NCBI RefSeq assembly: GCF_905475395.1
Contig: NC_058337.1
Location: 90,452,368-90,516,367, forward strand
Length of the DNA stretch: 64,000 nucleotides
Direction: 5' to 3'
Source of the DNA: Chrysoperla carnea
Lineage: Eukaryota > Arthropoda > Insecta > Neuroptera > Chrysopidae
The position numbers and the translations under genes are program-made. Of this stretch, positions 47,601 through 58,658 are shown in pieces (positions within the stretch are counted from its first letter, which is position 1; every line of letters begins with the position of its first letter). The notes under the pieces were generated by a model. The model was not told the origin of the DNA and ran no database searches. It worked only from the letters and a program-made list of their open reading frames with translations.

Positions 47601-50600
47601 TAGAGCTTAAGTTAATGATTCTTTTACAGATTAAATGTTTTTCACATATATTGGAAGTTCTTGAAAAATATTATTATAGGCAACACCAGGGTTAAAACTT
47701 AAGACTTCTCGATCAGTAGTACAATTTGAAGAAAGAAGTATGTGTGTGTGTGTGTGTGTGCATACACAGTACGTTCGTGGTCACTTTTTCCTGATCGATA
47801 TAGCGCGAACAAATAATGATATTCATTTCGTTGAGGTGTCGATCGGAGCGTATTAACGGCAATATGATCCGGCATTCCATAACATTCGATCGAGGAGTAG
47901 ATGTAACAGACACATTTTTTTGTTAGCTGTTAATTATACAAATAACTAATAGTATAATAATAAATGTATGGCCTGCCATTTTATGATATGTCATAAATTA
48001 ATGAAGACTGTGTGTGCCGTTTCATTTCCCAAAACAACGTAATTTGTATAAAATATCATTCCGATTAATTTATTATTTCGGGGTTTTCAACACTTATTTC
48101 AGAAGAAGATTCTTCCAGCATATAGCAACCACCACTACCCACGGCTTGTTTATATTATTTTAGAAACATGAACGAAGAGTAATAAATGAAAAAGTTTGTT
48201 TGTTTTCTAAAGAAAGTATGAGTTATTACAAAATGAAAAGAAATAATATTTTACTCATTATGAACAGCGTCTAGTCGCTTAAGACAATTGTCTTACTTGC
48301 GTATTATGTACTCTTTGAGTCAAAAAAATAAAGATAATAAATCACCAAATGAATTGATTCATTGAAAAATCAACTAAAAAAACTTCCTAACCGCAATTAA
48401 CAACTGCCATTAATGTAATCATTCAAAATTGTATAAAAAATTGCAATTGTTCGTTATTGCATATAGGTTTAATATAAATCGCAATTGTTTATTTTTATTT
48501 GTCATTAATCATCGATTACACAATCAATTCTAATTGAACTATGTAACAATCATTTACATATACTTACAGCTTTCACTTTACGATAAACGCATTGCAGAAG
48601 ACACTGTAAAAAAAAAAAATTAAAAACATTTAATTGTTTTGTTGTTTTATTTGAATAACTTATTATTTTGATTACTATAATATTCGACCGTAAGCCCATA
48701 ATAAAGCGAATTTTTCTACTATCGTTTTGCCAGACTTTGAAAAATGAGGAATTAACCATGGCTCGAGTTTTTCTACGTTTTTCAACGATTTTCTTTTCCC
48801 TGTCATTTATTTGTTTTCAATAACTATCTTTTAAAATCATACGACAGACAAAAAATAATCGTATACAACCAGATTTCCATAAAATCGACACTTAAGATAC
48901 GGTTAAAACATCAATTTTCTTTATTACAGAGAAATCTCCAAAATAATCAGTTAAAAAAATTATAGAAATTTCGCTTCATTATGGGCTAACGGTTTGCATG
49001 TACTGAATAATGAATAGCCTGCCTATGGTTCAATAAGGATGATAAGTACGATTTAGACCTATTAAAAAAATCTATTCAATTAGGAACAAGATTTTTTTCG
49101 TAGTAAGATAGAAGATAAAAAATTAAGCCCCTTATTTATAGAATGGCCACCCGAATACTCCAAAAAATATAAACTATTGAGAGAGAAGTTTGTACTATCA
49201 CTTATTATTTAACAGAAATTTTAAGGATTTTTACTTCCATTTTTTAAGGAATAAATCTTTTCAATATTTAAAGTAAATCCTGATTACTAATTTGCAACTA
49301 TGCACAAAAAATTATTTGTGCGTTTACGGTACGAAGTTCTACTTTTAATTTATACATCTCTTTTAGAACGGGTGTAGAATTTTGAATTGAAAATTTATAA
49401 TTTGGGGGCTTATTTAAGTTTTAAATAGATTGGAACTGTTTAATAGATATTATAGCACGTGCGTCCGGGTTTAGGTGGCAATTCCAAAAATGAGAAACAT
49501 AATTTTTTACCTTAAGTATTTAATGGTATATTAATAAGACAGACGGACACATTTTGGCGTTTAAAATAAATAAATAAATAATTGAGTTTAATCTCCGTTT
49601 TTCAGATCTCGTCTATAACTGAGGCCATCCACATCATTATTTGTAATCTTTACTTATTTGTTAAACTACAAGCGAATATACAATCAATTTAATGATGTGG
49701 ATGGAGTCGGTAACTTCGTCCTTATCCAAGCGACGACAGTGTGATAAATTTACCGCCCCATAAAGTATTTTTGTTCACACTACCGTTACCTGGATTCGAA
49801 CCCGCAATCTTCCAGCCAGTAGACAAAGCAAGTTAAGCAAGTATGGGATGAAAAATTAGTTCCACTTAATATGAGTGTGAATTCCTTCTTAACTTCAAAT
49901 CATTATATTAATTTCCACAAAGTAAAGCTCACTACAACTAAAAAAAGTTAACTTACTCCAGCAATTTTCTTTTCATCATCAGTAAATGTTTCCCGTTTTG
50001 ATCGTGATTTGCCTTGAAGTGCTTGTTCTTCTGATAATACATTTAATGCTTCTGTAAATTTCAATAAATAAAAGTTATAGTATTTATTGTAAATAAATGT
50101 AAAAATTATTAACAAATATTACACAATATATTACATACATAATTGTAATTTCAGATTCTCGTGTTTGAAGAACATTTTTTTATAAAATTATTAGACTGAA
50201 ATAATCACATTTAGAATTCCGTAACAATTATTTTAAAAAACAGTAAAATAACAATATTTCACCAGGCTGCTACTGTTAAAATGTTTTCAAGAGTAGCATT
50301 AATTTATAATTTGGAAATTTAATAAATAGCGGTTTTAGAAAATTTTATATTATAGAATGTTGGAAAAAGATTATAGGTTCTGCAATTTTTATCATAAATG
50401 ATCGGTTTTTATTTTTTAATAACCTACACAAGTCACACATTTTAAAATATAAGAAAAAAAATTGTTAACCGTTTTTAATGGTATACCGTTTGGGTTTACT
50501 ACCTTACTCGAAAGGGGATAAATATAAATCTACACAATTTTGGTATACATACGAACGTCTTTCATCCATCAATTTTGATAGATATATCTTACAATAATTA

Positions 50601-53600
50601 ATATAATCTTACAAAGGTACATTTTTGTACCTTCGGATGTTTAAATTGACCGGATAAATTCTTTTAAAACATGAACGCAGTCTCTTTTCTCTTGCAAACT
50701 TGGAGCATTCATTCAAAACGTGAATATTTGCTAAATATTTCAGGCGTATTCATTATCAAAATACAATAATTTTGGTACTTCTATAGTAAATCAACGAAAT
50801 GTCAAAGTTTTTATCGTCATCTGACTGCTCAAAGTCCAGCGATAGTTAGCTGCTAAGTATATCGAAAAAATTTACAGGTTCTCTTTGTAAAAAATAAAAA
50901 AATATTCTTAAACATAATTTAAGTAGGTACTGTTCAAGATTTCATATTTTCAAAATTTTCATACAATAGTTAAAACAACTTATTTGAACATATTATTTTT
51001 TTAAGATTTTTACTAAAAATACAATATTTACTTGGCGCGCCTATTCCAGGAAAAATTCAAGACACCAAAAACACAATAGATTTTAACCCGCACGATGTTT
51101 TAGTACAAATTTTGTAAAAACTTAAAAACCTTGTGTTCTAGAGAATCCTTTATTTTTAACCTGTTTTATATGATCATAATAACTATAAATCGTAAAATCG
51201 TAAACTACGGTTGAACAGATAAAATCGCTGCGGTTTTCCGCTGTATAGAAACCTATCATAGTGACCATGAGAATAAATGTGATGTAGCAATTTCCAACCG
51301 TTTTGTGCTTATTTAGTAAAAAAATATCTTGCAATAATAGAAAATAGATGGGAAAGTTTCATAATTATACACTAAACTATAAAGATCATGAGATCACCCA
51401 TATAGATCATAGAATCTCACATTTAATAATTAGGTTTATTACACTACTAAGGAAATTAACCCATCGAATAAATAAAATTAAAAGTAAGAATTTAACCTAT
51501 GTAAGTTAGTATAGATGTAGGTAATAATATATACAAGATTATTTTTTTTTATGTTTCCAGTTATGAAAAATTAATTGGAATATAAAAAAACGGTAGAATT
51601 TGAGTGTTCTTATTCTTGGGGGGAATGAAAACAAGTTGTCTAATTTTATTTTCCGAGGATACATTCCGGGTCAAACGATGTCCAACTTTCTTTTCTTGGG
51701 TCTTAATTTTCGAAACCAGATTGTACGATTTTTTAATAAATCAGAAAAAAACTTTTTTCAAAGAAATTTCTTTTTTTGGGCCTTAGTTTTCAAAATTTGA
51801 TTTTACGATTTTTAATAAATCAAAAAAAAAATTTTTTGTGTATTTCTTTATCATAAGTTGCTTGTTTCTCGATAAAAAAAGGATATGCACAAAAAAATAC
51901 TATTTTGAGAATTTGTTGGCTAAAAATTTTATTTGAGAAACTTTATAATCTAAATTTAGATGGCAAAAATTGAGATAAATGAAAAACAATTTTTAGACAA
52001 AAGTTGCTTTTTTACGACAAAGACTCTACTAAAAAATATAGGTAAAACCAAGTATAATCATTGTTTCATCCGGTACCAGTCCTCGAAACAAAAAATTGGA
52101 CACATATTGTCATTTCCTCCGAAGAAGACCCAGATTTTACCAATTCTGATATCCCAGTCCATGTATCAAATCAATCCGTTTTTTGAAAAGATTAGTCGGA
52201 AACTTTTTTTAAAAATTACCTGTATAGTTATAAACAACTATCTAGTACCCAATACCTAATTAATAAATAATAATATTACTGCACTTTGAATAATAAATTA
52301 AAAACGAAAGTAGTTTACATATTTTATTTAAATATAAATAAATATTATATTTAAACATTTTAGATAACAACATAATATTTATAAAACGTCTTATTAGATT
52401 TTTTTATTATGCACACTGATTTGATTATATCTACTTTTAATAATATTTGTGAAAGCAAAATGACATATTTATATTTATGATCGTTTAATTAATGGATATG
52501 GAGATAGATATTAACAATTAAATAATTGTAAAAATTAATTTATTAACTAATCATCTTTTTTGCACATAAAAACTACTTTTGTTTTCTATTTTATAAAAAT
52601 GTTACCTCCTATTACGATTCCAATACAACATTTGTTCTTTTTGCATTGGTATAAAAATAATACATTATTTAACTAATTTTGAATAATAACATTGATATTT
52701 CATTTGTATATATGTTACAGGAAAAATCAATTGTAATAAGAGTTGACTCTTCCTAGGCAGAGTAACCTATTGCTAAAAACATTAGTTACAGTTAATTGGA
52801 AATAAATAAACACACTTATCCTATTTGAGTTAATTATGCCTCTGGTTTAATAAAAGTGGATGAAAGTAAATTAATTAAGTTAAGTGTAATAATTATGTCA
52901 GATTCCTTGTTGTAACAAATGATAGTCTACATTTCTATTAGTTGAAGAATATACGGACACTATCGTGTGTTTGGCTTGAGTCTCACGTTAAGATAATTTG
53001 GAGTAGATAATTAACGTGAGCATAATATTATTTTATTTTTTTTAGTACAAATTAAGTTTATAGTACGATTGAGTTCATTCACTGATCCTCAGAAAATCTG
53101 AGAAAAGCTCAAAAAACTTAATAATATATTACCAAATTATGTTGACGCGAAACTCACGCTAAACACACAATAATGGTCGTATAGACACACCTTTTTTAGG
53201 GTGTGTTCCGTAATATTCACCAGTATACTAGGCAGTGCTCATGACGTCATATTGTACTGGTAAAACGGGCATGATAGTGTACATGTGTTCACCGAGTGTT
53301 TGTGCAAAAAACTTATTTATTTTTTGTTCATTAAGAAGGAATTATGGCTTCTGAAAAAGACTTACTCGTAATACATGAATACAATAAGAATATATATTTA
53401 AGAATATATATACACGCACTGACCAGTATATTTCGGAACGATTCACCAGTATGGCGTCATTAGTACTGCACAGTATACTGGTGAATATTACGGAACATAC
53501 CCTTAGTATTTAGTGATTTTTCTTAGTTTTTTTAAATTTTTCTATGTAGGTAAACTTATTAATAACTTACTTTACAATCCTTACTTTATTGAATAAAGGT

Positions 53601-53735
53601 TTAGCCTTTCTTATTGGTTTTTTATTAGCTGCTAGACTATTTCCTTGCCAAAACTTTTACTACAGTGAGAGTATTTTACTACTAGCTATAGTTAACTCTG
53701 GCTAGTTATAAATGTTGATCAAATTTCAACATTTT

Positions 53736-53770
<35 letters not shown>

Positions 53771-55117
53771 AACTTTTACTGAAAATACCAGTAACAGTCG
53801 ACTTTACCTAGAAAGAGTCAACTTTTCCTGTAACATAAATCAATTCTTTGTCTCCGGAGATGATAATTCATTTTCATAGTAAAGTGTTACCCTTACTCCT
53901 GATTCAATGTATATTAGGTCAATTATATCGTCAGATAAAATCCATTATTGTTAGATGAAACTTATTAATGGTAAAATTAGAAACTTTGTAAAAACTAGTG
54001 TCATAAATTATTTACATTTTTTATAACGGATGCACTGGGAAATAATACATTTTGAAATTATCTACACATACTTTATATCATTCTCAATTCTTAAAAGTGA
54101 GATTGATGTTTAAAAATAAAAATAAATAATAATAATAAGTTTGTTAATTACCTGTAATAATTGCAATTTTAATTTCATCTTGACAACTTCCAATTACTTT
54201 TTGAATTCGCAATGGAGCTAATGGTGGAGTTGTACACCTTTTACCCTTGAAAAGAAAGTTAAATAAAAATATTTCATCAAATTCTAAATATTTCTTTGTA
54301 AATATCACTTAGAAATTGACACTTCTTCAGCTTGTTAGCGAAGGAGATTAATCGAAACCGAGTGTGTTAAGTTTGCTTCAAATTTAAATTATCAGTAATA
54401 CCTAACGGTCAATTTAGGAAAATTTTACACGCATTTTTATTTATTTCAGAAGTCAATAATTCCCAACCGAACTTTTTCGAAAATAGATTTTTCCACCAGA
54501 AAGGATCATATCCTCGTTTTGATTCATTTCAACTTCCGCAATTGGAATTTACGTAATTTTTCACTAATCCCTGGTTTTTCTTAGTCAATTTGTTTGTCCA
54601 AACGAAGAGTAAATTAATATTTTACAAGGGCGTCTTAATTAACGGATTTTCAAACGATGGTCAAAACTCGTATTTTACCGTTTTTTTAGGATTCCAATCC
54701 GTTTTTGATAAAAATAGCTAAAAACTTTAAAAAAAATAAACTCCGTGTATGAAAATTTACCGAATTTAAGTAAATTATTTGAATGCGCCAGATTACATGA
54801 AATATGAGAAGCGATCATTTTACTTACTAAAATATAACAAAGCCATTAAACATTAATTAAGTTCGAGTTAAAATATATTTTAGCTCCTGGAATTACTACG
54901 CTATCTTATTTATCTAATAACAAACTATTAAGAACTTTATAGTGAGTAATTTAAGTTGCATACGTTATAGTACACAACACCGGTTTTAAATGGTTTAATT
55001 TTATATAAATTTACAAAATAAAATTTTTTGTATTATACTTACAGAAGAAGCAGCACTATTTACAAATCCAGTTACAAAAGCAACAATACTAATTGAAATA
55101 ACTAAATGCTTTGCCAT
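44669..55117 (-). CDS. Odorant-binding protein, 8 cysteines, 6 exons
   Basis: Exons (minus): 55117-55043, 54245-54152, 50051-49957, 48603-48568, 46136-45986, 44754-44669; all introns GT-AG, phases 0, 1, 0, 0, 1; 537 nt, 178 aa plus stop. The signal peptide is MAKHLVISISIVAFVTGFVNS. Cysteines are at 29, 46, 89, 93, 136, 156, 165 and 174. C89-x3-C93 (CLLQC) and C156-x8-C165 (CDVAFDVFEC) are the C2-C3 and C5-C6 signatures of the insect PBP/GOBP family. C46 and C136 then serve as C1 and C4, with a long C1-C2 gap (42 residues, including basic GKSRSKRE) and a long C4-C5 gap (19). C29 and C174 are extra and could form a fourth disulphide. It would be a secreted carrier of small hydrophobic ligands. 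Expression site is not visible in the sequence. The C-terminal half vaguely reminds me of Obp59a-type proteins, but I could not check this. Introns reach 4.1 kb and host several mobile elements. Confidence 0.9.
46203..46275 (-). repeat. Fragment of dispersed repeat family A
   Basis: Only the terminal part remains, in OBP intron 4 beside exon 5: 'caaggtatttcaacgattaa' then 'ctcagtcaattgtc' and 'ttgttttttcttgtc' on the minus strand. It matches the hairpin-like end of the family A copies. Confidence 0.6.
47741..47760. repeat. (TG)10 microsatellite
   Basis: Twenty bases of alternating TG inside intron 4 of the OBP gene. Useful mainly as a length-polymorphic marker. Confidence 0.9.
48688..48992. 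mobile_element. Small TIR element, family E, in OBP intron 3
   Basis: Left end CCGTAAGCCCATAATAAAGC and right end (reverse complement) CCGTTAGCCCATAATGAAGC match 18 of 20. The match continues with GAA(A/T)TTT. Total length is 305 bp, with no coding. A related end is seen near 33360. No convincing target duplication was found, so the superfamily is open. Confidence 0.65.
49625..49704. repeat. Perfect 15-bp inverted repeat in OBP intron 3
   Basis: CCATCCACATCATTA (49625-49639) and TAATGATGTGGATGG (49690-49704) are perfect reverse complements separated by 50 bp. They abut a tRNA-like SINE head and may be part of that element's tail or of a nested insertion. Confidence 0.65.
49690..49860 (-). 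mobile_element. tRNA-derived SINE, minus strand, in OBP intron 3
   Basis: On the minus strand, 'TAACTTGCTTTGTCTACTGG' leads to a polymerase III B box, 'GCGGGTTCGAATCCAGGTAA' (T arm with TTCGAAT loop). It then runs into 'CGGTAGTGTGAAC', 'CTTTATGGGGCGGTAAA' and 'GACGAAGTTACCGACTCC'. A tRNA-like head followed by an unrelated body is typical of a SINE. The A box is degenerate, and the poly(A) or TSD was not resolved. Confidence 0.5.
51592..52141. mobile_element. Foldback element with about 88-bp arms, in OBP intron 2
   Basis: The left arm (from 51593, GGTAGAATTTGAGTGTTC) pairs with the reverse complement of the right arm (GGTAAAATCTGGGTCTTC, ending 52141). Similarity continues through 'gggaatga.aacaa', 'gtccaatttt', 'tttcgagga' and 'ccgg.t.aaac' for about 88 bp. 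Between the arms is a tandem duplication of about 80 bp ('tacgatttttaataaatca' twice, 51726-51825). Plus-strand ORFs of 60-99 codons here are by-products of this repeat. Confidence 0.55.
53196..53505. mobile_element. PIF/Harbinger-like MITE nested in the TA element
   Basis: TTA at 53196-53198 and 53503-53505 flanks a 304-bp element (53199-53502). The ends GGGTGTGTTCCGTAATATTC and (reverse complement) GGGTATGTTCCGTAATATTC match 19 of 20 and stay identical for another 11 bp (ACCAGTATACT), with weaker similarity to about 58 bp. A 3-bp TTA duplication with GG-start TIRs is the Harbinger signature. High arm identity suggests a fairly young insertion, later than the host element. A 39-codon ORF (53344-53463) runs into the right TIR. 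Confidence 0.85.
53738..53766. repeat. T29 homopolymer
   Basis: Twenty-nine T in a row near the right end of the TA-flanked element, expanded relative to copy 1 of that family. Length is probably unreliable in assembly. Confidence 0.85.
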
Positions 55118-55201
55118 TGTTAAATTTAAGATTGGTAAAAACAAGATAGATATTAAAATTGTAAACAAATCGTTGAATAATTCACTTGAACAACATCCAA
55201 G

Positions 55202-55207
55202 AACTGA
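55202..55207 (-). promoter_or_regulatory. Candidate initiator of the OBP gene
   Basis: TCAGTT on the minus strand, about 85 bp before the OBP ATG (55117), fits the arthropod initiator. AT-rich TATA-like strings (TATATTTT, CTATAC) precede it by about 18 and 30 bp, none a clean TATA box. Confidence 0.35.
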
Positions 55208-55571
55208 TTATTATAAAATATAAAAATCAGTATAGGTAATATACTACTTAATTTAAATTTGTTGATACAATGAATGAAATTTTACCTTCATTTCATTTAA
55301 TTCTTCGACTAGGTACTATCTTATAACGTTACAATATAAACCCCACTTAACAAGTACCTATTGCATTATAATACTTATGTAGTTATTTAGTATCTATACC
55401 TAATATTATTACATATTTAACGATGGTTTTTTTAAATATTTTTCATAAAATATGATTTTATATTATTATCAAAAAACTTGTATATCTATAGTTGAATACT
55501 GAATAATATTGAAAGGCTCAAGTAGTAAGTAAAGGCCTAGCATGCAAGGAATTGACGATTTCTATAACCAT
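55208..55571. other. Upstream region of the OBP gene
   Basis: AT-rich sequence without recognisable repeat or gene. It may hold the regulatory sites of the OBP gene, but none can be named by eye. Confidence 0.35.
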
Positions 55572-56047
55572 TATACAGAGTGTTCTGTTATTGATAGCAG
55601 AAAATTATACCAGTAAATTAAGCTTATCAAGGCAAATGGAAAAGCTATTTACCAAATTTCGATCAAAGGTCGGATTCGGGAGATGTAGCTATGGGAAAAA
55701 TAAAAAGATTTATGAATTCACAGACCTATTCATTAAATTAGTAGGTGTCACTTTAGAATATAGAGGGGGCTATCATAAAACAATAATTGATTGTAAATTG
55801 ATTTAATTGGGTAGTGAATATTTTGTTGTCGTTATTTATAAAGAAAACAAAAAAATAATTCACCATTAAATTGGGCAATACGTAACACAAAATCTTAAAC
55901 ATCGTATCACTTTACATCTTCAACACAATATACATAGTGTGGTTTGTCTGTAAGTATGTGTATATTAGCATGTATTTGATTAAAACGGACCTTAGTTCAT
56001 TTGAATGAGGCAATAGTTCTGCAGTCAATAAGAGAACAACCTGTATA
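55572..56047. mobile_element. TACAG-ended TIR element with TA duplication
   Basis: TA (55572-55573) and TA (56046-56047) flank a 472-bp element. The ends TACAGAGTGTTCTGTTATTG and (reverse complement) TACAGGTTGTTCTCTTATTG match 17 of 20, with similarity continuing through 'gcagaa'. TACAG-start TIRs with TA duplication are typical of mariner/Tc1-type elements. The 84-codon ORF at 55552-55806 crosses the left boundary and is not a gene. Confidence 0.7.
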
Positions 56048-56114
56048 ATATTAATTTTAGAAAGATAATTAATATTTCTTTCTTCGTTGGACTTTATTTC
56101 TGACTTATGACTGT

Positions 56115-56400
56115 AATTTTAACCCGCGACTAAAAATAGGAGTATTATAAGTTTAACTGTTCTGTGTATCTGTGTGTTTCTCTGTAGCACCGTAGAGCTT
56201 TTAAATTTATGAACCAATTTTGATTATTTTTCTATTGTTTGGGAGGTAATTCGATCGAAAGAATTCTGAGTTTTAAGTTTCCGTACCCGAGACAACTAGA
56301 AAAGAGGTGATGATCTTCTGACGGATGAACAGATTTTCTTGAAACATAGCTAAGAACACTCTCGATTAAATTACCTTCCACACAAATGAATAGATCAGGC
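56115..56400. repeat. Dispersed repeat, family C copy 2, with inverted piece
   Basis: 56115-56300 repeats the landmarks of 3645-3850 ('aggagtattataagtttaac', 'gaaccaattttgatt', 'ggtaattcgatcgaaagaat'). Then 56335-56400 carries part of the same family inverted ('aagaacactctcgattaaat' then 'taccttcc', against 'ggtaatttaatggagagtgt' at 3775). So two copies sit head to head or the element has folded back. Confidence 0.55.
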
Positions 56401-57212
56401 ATGATTTTCTCCGAAAGTTAGTCAATATGCCAATTACGTATTGTTTCATTCTAAGGCTCGTTCGATTACGAAAAGTGAATTTAACAACATGTGAGTAAAA
56501 ATTCGAGCATTTTTCTACGAAAGAAGAAGTGGTGGAAAAAATAAGGAATCATTACTAAAAATATAATAATTAGGTTTGATTTTCAATCGCGCATTGTAAT
56601 CTCTTACCAATTTGTCCTTAGTAAAATTAATTATACTCTAACCTATAAACTCTGGTATATTATATTTCTACACACAAAATTTTTATTTGAAAGACAAAGG
56701 AACCTTTCAATTTTAACACAATCATGTGAATCTTTGACATAATATTTGTTAATTTTTAATTAATTTAATTAGCAATCGCAAGAAAAGTATTATGTGTTCA
56801 ATAATAAAATTTAACACTTCTCATTATACTTTCTGTGTGTGGCAGGCATAGATGAAAAACACCATTTCATAAAAAGTATTATAAAATGTAATTTCATTAT
56901 TTTCGTTTCTATTCAACCAGTCGAAACTAGTCAAAATTTTTCCGCATATAAACTTTCTCCAACATTTATCCCTTTCTGATAGTGGCACAAAAAGAATAAA
57001 TATAGAAACATAAAATTTAATTTTATGTATTAAATTAATATATAGCAATTTGTCGATCAGCGCAGCGATTCAACTAGCAATATGAATGATATTCAGCCAT
57101 GGCGTATAATACATCATTTAATGAACTTTCTGGCAGGCTGGCTGATGATGGTAGGTACGATAGGGTGGCCATTTGACAAAAAAATATGAAATATCTGACA
57201 TTAGAAATATGA
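56401..57212. other. Gene-free spacer
   Basis: AT-rich; no gene. The 74-codon ORF at 56824-57048 is unsupported, and the 101-codon ORF at 57074-57379 runs into repeat family A. Confidence 0.4.
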
Positions 57213-57720
57213 AATATACCAAGGTATACTAAGTTTAGTCCCAAGTTTGTAACGCTTAAAAATATTGATGCTATGAACAAAATTTTGGTATAGGTGTTCA
57301 TAAAATCACCTAATTGGTTCATTTTCGGTAGTTGCTCTGTCTGACTGTCGTCTGCCCGTCTGTCATCACGATAACTCAAAAACGAAAAGAGATATCAAGC
57401 TGAAATTTTTATAGCGTGCAACATAGGTCAAGTGGGTCTTGGGTTCGTAGGACCCGTCTAGTAAACCGTTAGAGATAGAACGAAGGCTTAAATGTAAAAA
57501 ATGTTTCTTATAAAAAAATAAACTACTTTTGTTTGGAACATTTTTTCGTAAACATCACTGTTTACCCGTGAGAGCGCAAATTGTATAGTATGTATTATAA
57601 GGGAATATCAGTTATACATGTGTGACATGTATGTATGTTTAATGTGACAGAGTAATCAACACTGTCTATACATGGTATTTAAACAATTAACTCAGTCAAT
57701 TGTTTGTTTTCACTTGTTTT
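57213..57720 (+). repeat. Dispersed repeat, family A copy 4
   Basis: Full set of landmarks: 'tataccaaggtatactaagt', 'tagtcccaagtttgtaacgc', 'gatgctatgaacaaaatttt', 'tcataaaatcacctaattgg', a (GTCT)n patch, 'cacgataactcaaaaacg', 'ccgttagagatagaac', and the end 'aacaattaactcagtcaatt' plus 'gtttgttttcacttg'. It is the best preserved copy in the window. Confidence 0.8.
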
Positions 57721-58658
57721 ATTATATAATATATTTTAAAAATATAATGTATTGTACTGAGATCAAATAGCGTAACTTAATAACACAGTATACATGTAAG
57801 TAATTAAAATATTATTTGTTAACGCAATTAAACTTCACTTTTATACTAAGTCTACGTAGAAAAAGATAATCTTCTAATGGCACACCCTTTTCTACTTGCA
57901 CTTAATATATTACAACGAGCTAAAAAATAAATAAAGTACCATCAATAAAAATTTCAATAATTCTGATTCGGGGATTTAAAAGACTCTACTATAATTTAAG
58001 AATTTAAAATAAAGAAAATTTCCAGTATAATTCCATATAATTTTTTTTATGAATATACTTATAATAAATAAGTATTCTGTACCATGGCTGATACATATAC
58101 AAACTAATAGTAATCATAAGAACACAAATAAATATCATAATTTAATAATTTCACTACCATAATATGTTATAATTTTTATAAAATGTCATGTGTAGTATTT
58201 CTTACTAAAATGTAATGTGTAGCATTTTTACGATTTTAAGTAAATTGGACACAATCCTAAAGTTTAAAAAACAGCAATAAAAGAGGTATCAACTTGAACT
58301 GAGCCAAGAACCAATCATACTATGCCTAGGTGATCTGTGTTCCAAAAATGGCTGTTATTGAACTTTTTATTTTCACAAATTCTGTTCGAAATATAGGTTG
58401 ACGCGCACTCTGACGAAGGAATAGAAGAAAAATTTGTCTGTTTAATCGTTTTTATGTGGTAGGTAAGGAGTGTATATGGGTTATTGAACAATTTAGTTGA
58501 ATACGGTGTCGTTGGATTTGTCTTAGGCCCAAAAATAACAGGCTATATTGTGTATAAAATTTTGGAGCCCGTCAGGCAGCCGTCTTTAATATATAACAAA
58601 AAGTCGAAATAACATCGTGTTTGATATAGTAAGAATATTTATGAAAATTTCCTATATA
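57721..58658. other. Gene-free spacer
   Basis: AT-rich; no ORF above 60 codons. Nothing recognised. Confidence 0.45.

Larger units (their letters stand above)
52711..53837. mobile_element. TIR element, TGTTACAGG family copy 2 (Tc1/mariner-like), in OBP intron 2
   Basis: TA (52711-52712) and TA (53836-53837) flank TGTTACAGGAAAA...TTTTCCTGTAACA. Without the nested insertion the element is about 820 bp. Inner strings match copy 1 at 15159 in both direct and inverted sense ('tagataattaacgtgagcat', and 'aataaaggtttagcctttct' versus the inverse of 'aaaacctttattaataagtt'). A T29 run lies near the right end. No transposase ORF survives. Confidence 0.75.

Noticed and set aside
51600-52259. 60- to 99-codon plus-strand ORFs
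   Set aside because: They lie largely within the foldback element and its internal duplication; low-complexity Lys/Phe/Ile-rich products.
55552-55806. 84-codon plus-strand ORF
   Set aside because: It crosses the left boundary of a TIR element and has no family resemblance.
57074-57379. 101-codon minus-strand ORF
   Set aside because: It overlaps repeat family A, including the (GTCT)n patch that encodes its start.
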